A DNA stretch of 36,442 nt from Planctomycetaceae bacterium (GCA_005789975.1 SXWC01000143.1:1-36442), one strand, 5' to 3'; positions 15,856 through 23,554 are shown, counted from the first letter of the stretch. A program made the numbers and translations. Notes: a model not told the origin generated them from the letters alone.

Positions 15856-17594
15856 TCCTTTTCCGCCGCGTAGACCTTGATTTCCACCCGCCTGTTGAGC
15901 GCGTGGTTGTCGGGATGATCGTCATCGGCCGGCCGCTCCCAGCCCAGGCCATCGACCGCAAAACGACCGTCGTCGAACTTGAACTTCTCCACCAACGCAT
16001 CCTTCACCGACCGGGCCCGTTCGAGCGAGAGTTCCTTCACCATCCCTGCCGGCACGGCACCCCGCATGGAACTGTCGGCGTGCCCCTCGACGACGATCCG
16101 CGCGTTGCCGAACTGCTTCGCCAGCGCCCCGGCCTCGTCGAGCACGAGGTCCACACGGGCGTCGTACGGCTCCTCGACGTCCTTGCCGTCGATCCGCCGG
16201 ATCACCTTCTTCCGCAGCTCAGCGCTATTGGGAAAGAAGTGGATCACGATCGTGTTGGTGAGAATCTCCTCGTTCTCCGCGCGAATCTGCTGGACCGTCT
16301 TGGGAGGCAGGCTGATCGCATACTCGTCCTTCGTCTCCGCATACTTGGCTTCGCGGCCGAGCTTCTGGATCACCGAGAAATCCATCACCTGATCGAAGGG
16401 CACAGGATTGTTGGCGATCGCCCCGATGCGACGGTAGAGCATGTAGGCCTGCTTCCAGATCCGCTCGAAGTTGGCCGGGTTGTTGCGATTGAGGAAAAAC
16501 TGGTAGTTCTCGGCCCAGTTGGTGCTGTGGGCGTCGCCCAGCATCGACAGGGCATCGGCGGCGGGAATCGTGTAGCCATCGGCCATCAGCGACGCCACCT
16601 CCGTGCGGGCCGACTCCTGTTTCAGTTCCGCCATCGCGTCGAAGATGCCCCGCACGATCGCCTCGATCTTGTCCGGGTGGTCCTTCGCGAAGTCGGCCCG
16701 CGCAAACCAGACGTCGGCGATCAGGCGGTTGGCCGTCTGAGTCGTGATGAGCATCCGGTTGCCCTTGGCCTCGGCGAGGTTGTAGATGTCGGGCGCCCAC
16801 GACACGCAGCCGGCGATCGACTTGTCGCGGTTGAAAGCCGCGGCGGCCTCGAAGGCGGTGTTGACGTAGATCATCTCCACGTCGGCCGGTTGCAGCCCGC
16901 CGGCCACGAGCATGTTGAGGGCGAAGAACTGGCTGGGGGAGTTTTGCGCCATCACGAGCTTTTTGCCCGCGAGATCCGCGACCGTCTTGATCGATTCGCG
17001 AACCACGATCCCGTCGCCGCCATTGGAGAAGTCGACCTGCTGATAGACGCGGGGCATGATTCGCGAATCCTTCGCGAAGCTGTCGACGAAGAGCGGGAGC
17101 ATGTCGAGGGTGGCCCAGCCGATGTGGACGTTGCCGGCGGCGTAGGCATCCCTCATCTGCACGGGATCGTCGATGAGGACGAGTTCCACCTTGAAGGGCC
17201 TGCCGCCCGGCGCCTGCCAGACTTTCCCCGGCTTGAAGCCGCCGTTGGCCCGAATGATCGGCGCCCAGCCCGCCCAGACATTGAGGGCGAATCGGACGGT
17301 GTCGTCTTCGAGGGGCTTGTAGCCGCTGACGCCCTTCACGGGGGGCAGTTTCTCCGCCGGCTTGAACGTGTATTCCTTGACCGTCGTGGGCACCGCGATG
17401 TCCGGGGCCTCGCTCATCGTCTCGGCGCCGCCGCCCGCATCCACTCCGCCGGCGGCAGGTCTCTGGCCGGCCGCTCCGGGACGACCGAAGCCGAACTGTT
17501 CGAGCATGCCCGCCCGCCACGCGGCCAGGCCGACGAGTCCGAAGATGACGGCCCAGACGGCGAGCCAGAAGGGGGCCTTGGGTTGGCTGGACAT
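15852..17594 (-). CDS. ABC substrate-binding protein fused to an OmpA-like peptidoglycan-binding domain
   Basis: The 580-residue product has one N-terminal transmembrane segment (about residues 9-28), an alanine- and glycine-rich linker, a periplasmic binding-protein fold of the NMT1/SsuA-like type (about residues 80-430: LNVWAGWAPII, HIGWATLDMLP, GIVVRESIKTVADLAGKKLV), and a C-terminal OmpA domain (about 446-575). The OmpA part shows IHFFPNSAEL, VVEGHADSSMRG, LSLERARSVKDAL and NRRVEIKV, the peptidoglycan-binding signature. It is thus probably held in the inner membrane and attached to the wall at the same time, unusual for a ligand-delivery protein. GAGG lies seven bases before the ATG. It sits between the 97-residue gene and the permease. 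The ligand is unknown. Confidence 0.9.
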   Translation of the reverse strand: MSSQPKAPFWLAVWAVIFGLVGLAAWRAGMLEQFGFGRPGAAGQRPAAGGVDAGGGAETMSEAPDIAVPTTVKEYTFKPAEKLPPVKGVSGYKPLEDDTVRFALNVWAGWAPIIRANGGFKPGKVWQAPGGRPFKVELVLIDDPVQMRDAYAAGNVHIGWATLDMLPLFVDSFAKDSRIMPRVYQQVDFSNGGDGIVVRESIKTVADLAGKKLVMAQNSPSQFFALNMLVAGGLQPADVEMIYVNTAFEAAAAFNRDKSIAGCVSWAPDIYNLAEAKGNRMLITTQTANRLIADVWFARADFAKDHPDKIEAIVRGIFDAMAELKQESARTEVASLMADGYTIPAADALSMLGDAHSTNWAENYQFFLNRNNPANFERIWKQAYMLYRRIGAIANNPVPFDQVMDFSVIQKLGREAKYAETKDEYAISLPPKTVQQIRAENEEILTNTIVIHFFPNSAELRKKVIRRIDGKDVEEPYDARVDLVLDEAGALAKQFGNARIVVEGHADSSMRGAVPAGMVKELSLERARSVKDALVEKFKFDDGRFAVDGLGWERPADDDHPDNHALNRRVEIKVYAAEKE

Positions 17595-17643
17595 GAAGTT
17601 GCCTCGGTGTGTGAAGGGAAGCCGCGCCGGGGGATGCGACCGA

Positions 17644-17937
17644 CTAGCCGCGGAAGCGCGTCTTCGGACGTGCGTGACCGGCCATGCGCAGGGCGTGCAT
17701 GAGATCGTAGGCGGTGACTTCGCAGAGCAGCCGCGTCACCTTTTCATGGGCCTCCGGGGAGAGCAACGGCTCGACCTCCCGCATGAGCGTCACCACCCGC
17801 TTCTCCTGCTCGTCGAGTTCCTTCGCCTCGACCACCTCGTCGGCGATCGCAGCGAGGAAGGAGTCGAGTTTCCGCGCATACTCCGCGATCAGCGGAGTCT
17901 CGCTCGAATCGTCAAACCAGGGGGTCTTGGCCGCCAT
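17644..17937 (-). CDS. Small helical protein of the psp-like cluster, function unknown
   Basis: The protein has 97 residues and is predicted to be nearly all helical and acidic, with no membrane segment or signal peptide. It can be followed as several amphipathic helices (EYARKLDSFLAAIADEVVEA, EKRVVTLMREVEPLL, HEKVTRLLCEVTAYDLMHAL) and a short basic tail. GGAG precedes the ATG at a normal distance. It lies 30 bases after the AAA+ ATPase gene and 49 bases before the OmpA-fused binding protein, so it is in the middle of the unit. An adaptor for the AAA+ ATPase or for PspA is a reasonable guess, but only from position. I do not recognise a named family. Confidence 0.75.
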   Translation of the reverse strand: MAAKTPWFDDSSETPLIAEYARKLDSFLAAIADEVVEAKELDEQEKRVVTLMREVEPLLSPEAHEKVTRLLCEVTAYDLMHALRMAGHARPKTRFRG

Positions 17938-17967
17938 GTTGAAACTCTCCGGGGTGCGTTCTGTGGA

Positions 17968-19839
17968 TCAGGAACCAATCACTTCGCGGATCGCCGCCAG
18001 CCTCTCCTGCAGGTGAGACCGACCGCCAGGTTGGCCGACTCTCGTCTTCCAATGTTCGGGCAGGAACCGCTTCTCGGTGCACTCGAGCACGGCCGCGATC
18101 TCCTGCATCTCCTTCTCGAGGCCCTGGGCGCTCGGCATGAAGTCGTCGAGTGCGGCCCCGAGATCCTCCGCCGATATCGTGTCGCTGGCGGGCGGACCGC
18201 CGTCGGCAGCCCGATCGAGGCCCTTGCGACGGGCCGCGAGCACGAGACTCTCGACGTCGGCGCCCGAAAGGCCGAGCGACATGTCGATCGGGCCGGGCAG
18301 GCCCGGAGCGAGCTTCAGGCGGCACTTCCTCGCCATCGCCGCGAACATCGCGTCCATCTCGGCCTGATCGTGGGGATAGAAGAGCGGAATATGGACCTCC
18401 GCGCGACCCTGCCGCTTGAGGTCGATCGGGAGCAGGTCGGGACGGCTGGTGAGCAGCATCCAGACGATCTTGCCGCGATACCGGGTGTCGCCCATCTGCC
18501 GGGCGATCATCGAGAACACCCGTGCGCTCGTGCCCGAGTCGCCGTCGCTCTGACGGTTGCCGAGCGCCGCATCAGCCTCGTCGATGATCACCACCACCGG
18601 CCCGAGGCTGCGGAGCACACCGAGGGCATGCTCGAGATTGCCCTCGGTCTCCCCCACGTACTTGCTGCGGAAGTTCTTGAGCACCACGCAGGGAATCCCC
18701 ACGCTGCCGGCATAGCATTCGGCGATGAAGCTCTTGCCGGTGCCGACCGGCCCGCAGATCAAATACCCCATCGGGGCGCTCTCGAGCTGCCCGCTCCTGA
18801 TCGCCCTCGCGTCCGATTCGAGGCGACCCTTGGCGTCGGCATGGCCCGCGACGGCATCGAGCGTGAGCCGCGGCTGAACAAACTCGATCAGGCCATGGCA
18901 CGAGCGTTCGATGAGGTCTTTTTTCCGGGCCGTGAACTCGGGGCCGTCGGGGGCCGTCCGCTCACGGGCCGAGAGCGTGACCACGGCCCGCAGGCTTTCG
19001 AGCGTGAGGCCGCCGGAAAGCGCGGCCACCCGGCGAACGCCATCAAGGTGCTCCGAAGGCATCCCGGCCGCCGCAGCGGTCGCCAGCGCGAACCGCTCCC
19101 GTTCATCGGCCTCCGGCATCGACACCTCGATGGCCGTCACGGCGGGATTGGCGACCACCCGCGGATGCATCTCCGCGAGCGAATCGGTGAGCAGCACGAT
19201 CGCCACATTGACGCGACGGAGCAGCGGATTGGTCGCCCAGCCGACGATCCGCACCAGCCGTGCCGCTCCCGAACGGGCCCCCGCTTCACCGGCGGGCACG
19301 AGATACTGCGCGTAATCGAGAACCACGGCGATCCGTTTTCGTTGCTCGGGCGGGTCGATCAGGTTCCGCTCCAGGAGCGCGTCGATCGCGGCGAGGGCCT
19401 GATCGGGATCGCGGGGCCACGTGGCCGCGTTGCCCAGCCGCTCCGTCAGCCATTGCGCCATCGTCCTCAGGCGGGCCGGGTCAGGACCGGCCAACGGCCG
19501 CAGCCCCTTGCCGACGTCATAGGCAAGCACGATGTCCCAGCGGCCGAACATTTCCCGGGCGAGGAAGTCGGGCACCGTACCCCAGGCGTTTCCGTCGGCA
19601 GCCGCGGCCGGCGCGGCGATCGGCACGAGGTCACGGACATTCCCGTGCATGAGAAAGACGCAACTCGTCCCGGAGAGATAGGCGTCCCCGAGCCGCTCCG
19701 CCCATGGCGGACACCATTCCGGCAGAGCCGCGGACCCCGCCAGCGGCGGCCCCATGCCGATACCCGCGGAAACGGAGCCCGGGGCGACCTCCGCTGCCGG
19801 CGGTCGCGGCGTGTCTCTGGCTGCTGAGGAAGTGCTCAC
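17968..19839 (-). CDS. Two-module AAA+ ATPase of the classical (Vps4/FtsH-like) type
   Basis: The 623-residue protein has two AAA+ modules. The first (about 55-290) is degenerate: GNVRDL stands where a Walker A would be, and VVLDYAQ replaces the DExx of Walker B. The second (about 320-560) is complete: Walker A GPVGTGKS (K369), pore loop KYVGETEGN (Y394), Walker B VVIIDEAD (D420, E421), sensor TSRPD and arginine fingers in KRQGRAEVHIPL. This matches the classical clade that includes Vps4, the ATPase that remodels ESCRT-III polymers. The start is GTG at 19839, supported by AGGAG (19846-19850) at six bases. It follows pspA by 40 bases. Since PspA is itself an ESCRT-III relative, a remodelling role on PspA is a strong inference but is not shown. 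Confidence 0.88.
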   Translation of the reverse strand: MSTSSAARDTPRPPAAEVAPGSVSAGIGMGPPLAGSAALPEWCPPWAERLGDAYLSGTSCVFLMHGNVRDLVPIAAPAAAADGNAWGTVPDFLAREMFGRWDIVLAYDVGKGLRPLAGPDPARLRTMAQWLTERLGNAATWPRDPDQALAAIDALLERNLIDPPEQRKRIAVVLDYAQYLVPAGEAGARSGAARLVRIVGWATNPLLRRVNVAIVLLTDSLAEMHPRVVANPAVTAIEVSMPEADERERFALATAAAAGMPSEHLDGVRRVAALSGGLTLESLRAVVTLSARERTAPDGPEFTARKKDLIERSCHGLIEFVQPRLTLDAVAGHADAKGRLESDARAIRSGQLESAPMGYLICGPVGTGKSFIAECYAGSVGIPCVVLKNFRSKYVGETEGNLEHALGVLRSLGPVVVIIDEADAALGNRQSDGDSGTSARVFSMIARQMGDTRYRGKIVWMLLTSRPDLLPIDLKRQGRAEVHIPLFYPHDQAEMDAMFAAMARKCRLKLAPGLPGPIDMSLGLSGADVESLVLAARRKGLDRAADGGPPASDTISAEDLGAALDDFMPSAQGLEKEMQEIAAVLECTEKRFLPEHWKTRVGQPGGRSHLQERLAAIREVIGS

Positions 19840-19879
19840 GATCGGCTCCTGAGGTGGCTCAACGCATCGCGCCGGTCGC

Positions 19880-20629
19880 TCAGGTGGACTTTTGCGAGAT
19901 TCGCTCGGATCCGAGCTCCTTGTCGTCGGCCTTCACGCCGGCGGTTTCCGGCGTGACCATGCCCATCTCGATCTCGAACTCGCGGAGGGCGTTGTCGGCC
20001 ATGGCCCTCTCCACGGCCTCTTCCTGCTTGATGTTCTCGAGGCCTTCCCCCGAGAGGTCGGCCGCCACGCGGACCTTCGCGCGGTTGAGACCGATCTTGT
20101 CTTGAATCACATCCTCGATCTGCCCGAAGTCGGTCGTGACGTCGAAGTTGAAACTCTGCGCGAGTTTCGCGAGCTCGGCCTCCGCCCGCGAGAGCTTGAG
20201 ATCGGCGTCATACTTCTGGATCTTGGTCTTGAGATCCGAGAGCTTCTTCGTGGCGTGCTTGATCTTCGTGACGTTGTTGTTGTACGCCGTCTCGTGCAGG
20301 CCGAGCTGCCCCTCGTTCTCGGCAAGCTCCTTCTTCGCCTTCTGCAACTCCAGCGCGAACCTCGAGGCGGTCTCCCGCTCGCCGGCCTGCAGATAAGCCT
20401 TGACCTTCGCCTCCAGCGACGCCACATGCTGCCGATCACCGTTGACCTGCCGCGTCACCCGTTCGACGAGGGCACGGTACTGCTCGAGCCCCTCTCGGCC
20501 CTCCTTCATCTGATCGACTGCCTTGTCGTATTCATACTGCAGTTGGGCGATCGGGTCGGCCGTCCAGAAAAAGTTGGCGACCTTGTTCATCTGGGCCGCA
20601 AGGGCCTTCCAGAGCTTGCCAAGAATCAT
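19880..20629 (-). CDS. pspA: PspA/IM30 (Vipp1) family protein, ESCRT-III superfamily
   Basis: PspA polymerises on the inner membrane under envelope stress and is a bacterial ESCRT-III homologue. The 249-residue product is almost entirely coiled coil. Residues 1-45 match the family start, including DPIAQLQYEYDKAVDQM after the N-terminal amphipathic helix (ILGKLWKALAAQMNKV). The long helical hairpin follows to about 150, then shorter helices and an acidic tail of about 30 residues. An upstream ATG at 20761 in the same frame must be rejected because that frame reads antisense-free through the tRNA-His gene (the familiar VVAQLVRASVCGTEGRGFESR artefact). The ATG at 20629 has a perfect GGAGG eight bases upstream. 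It is the first protein gene of the cluster. Confidence 0.92.
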   Translation of the reverse strand: MILGKLWKALAAQMNKVANFFWTADPIAQLQYEYDKAVDQMKEGREGLEQYRALVERVTRQVNGDRQHVASLEAKVKAYLQAGERETASRFALELQKAKKELAENEGQLGLHETAYNNNVTKIKHATKKLSDLKTKIQKYDADLKLSRAEAELAKLAQSFNFDVTTDFGQIEDVIQDKIGLNRAKVRVAADLSGEGLENIKQEEAVERAMADNALREFEIEMGMVTPETAGVKADDKELGSERISQKST

Positions 20630-20637
20630 GGACAAAG

Positions 20638-20642
20638 CCTCC
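20638..20642 (-). promoter_or_regulatory. Ribosome-binding site of pspA
   Basis: GGAGG on the minus strand (CCTCC on the plus strand), eight bases from the ATG at 20629. This decides the start against the longer frame that runs through the tRNA gene. Confidence 0.8.
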
Positions 20643-20663
20643 GCGAATGAAGTGGAAATCAGG

Positions 20664-20737
20664 GGTGGCTGACGGGACTCGAACCCGCGACCCTCGGTAC
20701 CACAAACCGATGCTCTAACCAACTGAGCTACAACCAC
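20664..20737 (-). tRNA. tRNA-His (anticodon GTG)
   Basis: A full cloverleaf can be drawn: acceptor GTGGTTG/CAGCCAC, D stem GCTC/GAGC, anticodon stem TCGGT/ACCGA with loop TTGTGGT, T stem GCGGG/CCCGT with loop TTCGAGT. Base 20738 supplies the extra G-1 that pairs with the discriminator C73, a histidine identity feature. The 3' CCA is not encoded (CCT follows the discriminator). The pspA start is only 34 bases downstream on the same strand. Confidence 0.97.
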
Positions 20738-20749
20738 CGTGCGGCGGGG

Positions 20750-20755
20750 AGTGTA
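20750..20755 (-). promoter_or_regulatory. Candidate -10 element for tRNA-His and pspA
   Basis: TACACT on the minus strand lies 12 bases before the tRNA 5' end. No good -35 is visible at the expected distance. If it is the only promoter, the tRNA and the psp-like cluster are one transcript. Confidence 0.35.
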
Positions 20756-20783
20756 CCACAAACCGGACGGATTTCAGGCCCCC

Positions 20784-20805
20784 CGCCACCCCGGCCGGGG
20801 TGGCG
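20784..20805. repeat. 22-bp perfect palindrome between dtd and tRNA-His
   Basis: CGCCACCCCGG followed by its exact reverse complement. As RNA it would fold with a 9-bp stem and a GGCC loop. No T-tract follows, so it may terminate dtd transcription only weakly, or act as a protein-binding palindrome upstream of the tRNA-His/pspA unit. Confidence 0.75.
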
Positions 20806-20849
20806 CTCGCAAGGGATTCCGCGGCGGCTTCCGACAGGGCCGACGACCG

Positions 20850-21302
20850 TCACTCCCGCCGCCGGGAGTCGATCACGATCGTCACCGGGCCGTCGTTGAC
20901 CAGCGACACCCGCATATCGGCCGCAAACACGCCCCGCTCCGGCCGGTGGCCCACCAGTGGCTCGAGCTCGGCCAGAAACCGCTCGTAGAGCGGCACCGCC
21001 TCCTCGGGCCGCGCGGCACGGATGAAGCTCGGCCGATTCCCCTTGGCCGTGGACGCGAAGAGGGTGAACTGGCTGACGACGAGCACGCCGCCGCCGGCTT
21101 CGACGACGCTGTGATTCATCCTGCCGGCCTCGTCGGCGAAGATCCGCAGCTGCGCGATCTTCCCGGCCAGCCATTCGGCGTCTGCGGTGGAATCTCCGGT
21201 CTCCACTCCCACCAGCACGAGCAGGCCCGCGCCGATGCCCGCCACCGGCTCCTCGGCGATCGCCACGGTCGCTCGCGACACTCTCTGGACCACGGCTCTC
21301 AT
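20850..21302 (-). CDS. dtd: D-aminoacyl-tRNA deacylase
   Basis: Dtd hydrolyses D-amino acids (and glycine) mischarged on tRNA, acting through the RNA without a side-chain nucleophile. The 150-residue product has the full family length, with the start VVQRVSRATVAI, the motif SQFTLFAS near residue 80 and the cross-subunit motif NDGPVTIVID near the C-terminus (Gly-cisPro chirality filter). It is adjacent to a tRNA gene on the same strand, which is probably coincidence. It is divergent from the acyltransferase gene with 155 bases between. Confidence 0.95.
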   Translation of the reverse strand: MRAVVQRVSRATVAIAEEPVAGIGAGLLVLVGVETGDSTADAEWLAGKIAQLRIFADEAGRMNHSVVEAGGGVLVVSQFTLFASTAKGNRPSFIRAARPEEAVPLYERFLAELEPLVGHRPERGVFAADMRVSLVNDGPVTIVIDSRRRE

Positions 21303-21324
21303 GCGGCGAGTCTATCCGGCCCCG

Positions 21325-21382
21325 GGATTGCGGGCCCCCAGGTGGCGGGCCCCCCGATCGCAGCCGCCAGGATTGCGGGCCC
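21325..21382. repeat. 13-bp direct repeat in a divergent promoter region
   Basis: GGATTGCGGGCCC occurs at 21325-21337 and again at 21370-21382, with the shorter GGCGGGCCCCC between them. The region separates dtd (-) and the acyltransferase gene (+), so the repeat could be a regulator site or just local duplication. Confidence 0.6.
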
Positions 21383-21457
21383 GCGGCCGGCGACAGTGAA
21401 TCTGGCATTCCGCCCGGCAGGCCGACGTGCTTGAATCCGTCGCCGAGGCAAGTTTCC

Positions 21458-22243
21458 ATGAGTCACTCTCCGCCGAATCCGATCACCGTCACCACGGCGG
21501 CCCCCGCCGTGGGTCACGGCTGTGTCGACGACATCGCCGAACTGTCGAAGACCATCCCGCTTTTTCCCGTCGATCGGGAGATGTGGCTGGCCGACGTCGC
21601 GGCGGCACGGGCGGCGGCCGCGCGACGGATCGGCTGGGCTGCGATCTTCCTCAAAGCCTACGCCCTTGTCGCCCGGGAGATGCCGGCGCTCCGCAGCTGG
21701 CGCGCCGGCCGGATCCTGCCGCGCATCGTCACGAGTTCCGCGAGCGTCGGCGTGCTGGCCATGAACCGCGTCGACGATGGAACCGACCGCTTGTTCTTCG
21801 CCCGGCTCGCCAGCCCCGACGCCGCCTCCCTCCCCATGCTTCAGGCCGCGATCGACCGCTTCGCGACCGAGCCGGCCGAGCGTGTGTTCAAGCGTCAGCG
21901 GCAGCTCGAATCGGTGCCACGGCTGCTGCGCCGGGTGATCCTGAGCTGGAACATGCGGTCGATGTCGCCCAAGCGGGCCACGCGGGTCGGCACCTTCAGC
22001 CTCTCCACGCTCGCCGGCTTCGGTGCCACCAACCGCTTCCATCCCACGCTCTGCACCACGAGCCTTTCCTACGGCCCGCTCGATGCGGAAGGCCGCTGCC
22101 TCGTGACCACGATCGCCGATCATCGCGTGCTCGACGGGGCTGCGGTGGCCCGGGCGCTCGGCCGCCTCGAGGAGGTGCTCACCACCGAGATCGCCACCGA
22201 GCTCAGGAGTGTTCCGGCCGCTCCTGCCGGAGTCGGCGCCTGA
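21458..22243 (+). CDS. E2-type (2-oxoacid dehydrogenase) acyltransferase domain protein
   Basis: The 261-residue protein matches the catalytic domain of dihydrolipoyl acyltransferases and chloramphenicol acetyltransferase. The catalytic histidine motif HxxxDG is present near the C-terminus (ADHRVLDGAAVARAL), and FLKAYALVAREMPAL near residue 65 is the usual helix. There is no lipoyl domain and no E1-binding segment, so it is not a normal E2 subunit; a free-standing CoA-dependent acyltransferase is more likely. The ATG at 21458 was chosen over 21431. Its last 41 bases overlap the 3' end of rarA on the opposite strand. The substrate is unknown. Confidence 0.75.
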   Translation: MSHSPPNPITVTTAAPAVGHGCVDDIAELSKTIPLFPVDREMWLADVAAARAAAARRIGWAAIFLKAYALVAREMPALRSWRAGRILPRIVTSSASVGVLAMNRVDDGTDRLFFARLASPDAASLPMLQAAIDRFATEPAERVFKRQRQLESVPRLLRRVILSWNMRSMSPKRATRVGTFSLSTLAGFGATNRFHPTLCTTSLSYGPLDAEGRCLVTTIADHRVLDGAAVARALGRLEEVLTTEIATELRSVPAAPAGVGA

Positions 22244-23531
22244 TCTCCGCCAGGCGTTCGGCGAGATCACGTTCCATTCCGCGGTCGGTCGGCTCGTAGT
22301 AGTTCTTCTCGACGCCGAGATAATCCTGTGCGGCGATTCCGTCGACCGCATCGTGGGAATACTCGTAGCCTTGGCCGCGGCCGAGCCTGTTCGCGCCCGA
22401 GAAGTGCTTGTCCTGCAGGTGGCGGGGCACGGGGATCACTGCCTGTTCACGGACATCGCGCCGGGCCGCACCGATCGCGGTCGTGCAGGCGTTGCTCTTG
22501 GGGGCGAGCGCGAGGTAGATCACGGCCTGCGCGAGCGTGAGCTGGCACTCGGGCAATCCCACGAACTCGGTCGCCTGCATGGCGGCGACGGCGATCATCA
22601 GGGCCCGGGGGTCGGCGTTGCCGACGTCCTCGCTGGCGAGAATCACGAGCCGGCGCGACAGAAACCGCACGTCCTCGCCCCCCTCGAGCATTCGTGCGAG
22701 CCAGTAAAGCCCCGCGTCAGCGTCGCTGCCCCTGATGCTCTTGATGAGGGCGCTGGCGCAGTCGTAGTGGGTGTCGCCCTGGTCGTAGGCGATGGCCTTC
22801 CGCTGGACGCTCTCGCGGGCGAGCGCGAGCGTGAAGTCGAGCGGCCGCTCCGGGCTCGAGAGCACGCCCACTTCGAGAGCCCCGAGGGCCCGCCGGGCAT
22901 CTCCGTCGGACGTCTCCGCGAGAAACATGCGGGCGTCGGGGGCCAGCGTCACCCGCTCGCCGCCCAGCCCGTGGTCGCGGTCGGCGACGGCCCGGTCGAG
23001 GACCTCACCGACGTCGTCGATGGAGAGGCTCTCGAGCTCGAAGATCCGGCTGCGGCTGACGAGAGCGGAGGTGAGCGCGAAGAAGGGATTCTGCGTGGTC
23101 GCGCCGATGAGCGCGATCACGCCGTTCTCCACGTCGGGCAGCAGCACGTCCTGCTGGGCCTTGTTGAATCGGTGGATCTCATCGATGAAGAGGCATGTCC
23201 GCTGGCCGTCGTCCTCCAGTCGCCGCCGCGCCGACTCGAGCACGTCGCGAACATCCTTCACGCCCGCCGCCGTGGCGGAGAGCTCGACGAATCGCCGCCT
23301 CGTTTCGTGGGCGATGATCTCGGCAAGCGTGGTCTTCCCGACGCCGGGCGGGCCGTGGAGAATTACGGAGCCCAGCCGGTCGGACTCGATGAGCCGCCGC
23401 AGAAGCGCGCCCTGCCCCACGATCTTCCGCTGGCCGACGTAGTCGGCGAGCCGCCGGGGCCGCATGCGGGCCGCGAGGGGCGCGGCACGGGCGAGGTTGG
23501 CGGCCCGGGATGCTGCGAAGAGGTCGGGCAT
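22203..23531 (-). CDS. rarA: Replication-associated recombination protein A (RarA/MgsA)
   Basis: RarA is a clamp-loader-like AAA+ ATPase that acts at stalled forks. The 442-residue product has Walker A GPPGVGKTT (K66), Walker B LFIDEIHRF (D117, E118), sensor GATTQNPFFALTSALVSRS and the C-terminal tetramerisation region with YWLARMLEGGEDVRFLSRRLV and EDVGNADP. GRGYEYSHD-like and EKNYYEPTDRG segments near the end complete the family match. The frame is open much further upstream, but the ATG at 23531 starts the conserved MPDLF. It converges on the acyltransferase gene with a 41-base overlap and lies 23 bases after the OsmC-family gene. Confidence 0.95.
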   Translation of the reverse strand: MPDLFAASRAANLARAAPLAARMRPRRLADYVGQRKIVGQGALLRRLIESDRLGSVILHGPPGVGKTTLAEIIAHETRRRFVELSATAAGVKDVRDVLESARRRLEDDGQRTCLFIDEIHRFNKAQQDVLLPDVENGVIALIGATTQNPFFALTSALVSRSRIFELESLSIDDVGEVLDRAVADRDHGLGGERVTLAPDARMFLAETSDGDARRALGALEVGVLSSPERPLDFTLALARESVQRKAIAYDQGDTHYDCASALIKSIRGSDADAGLYWLARMLEGGEDVRFLSRRLVILASEDVGNADPRALMIAVAAMQATEFVGLPECQLTLAQAVIYLALAPKSNACTTAIGAARRDVREQAVIPVPRHLQDKHFSGANRLGRGQGYEYSHDAVDGIAAQDYLGVEKNYYEPTDRGMERDLAERLAEIRRRLRQERPEHS

Positions 23532-23554
23532 GCGTGCCTCCGGATGGATGCCGC

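Noticed and set aside
17362..19827. An 821-codon plus-strand frame opposite the AAA+ ATPase and the 97-residue gene
   Set aside because: It crosses several real genes and has no recognisable domain.
20629..20761. Longer N-terminus of PspA starting at 20761
   Set aside because: This frame reads through the tRNA-His gene and gives the well-known false peptide; the start at 20629 has a perfect GGAGG.
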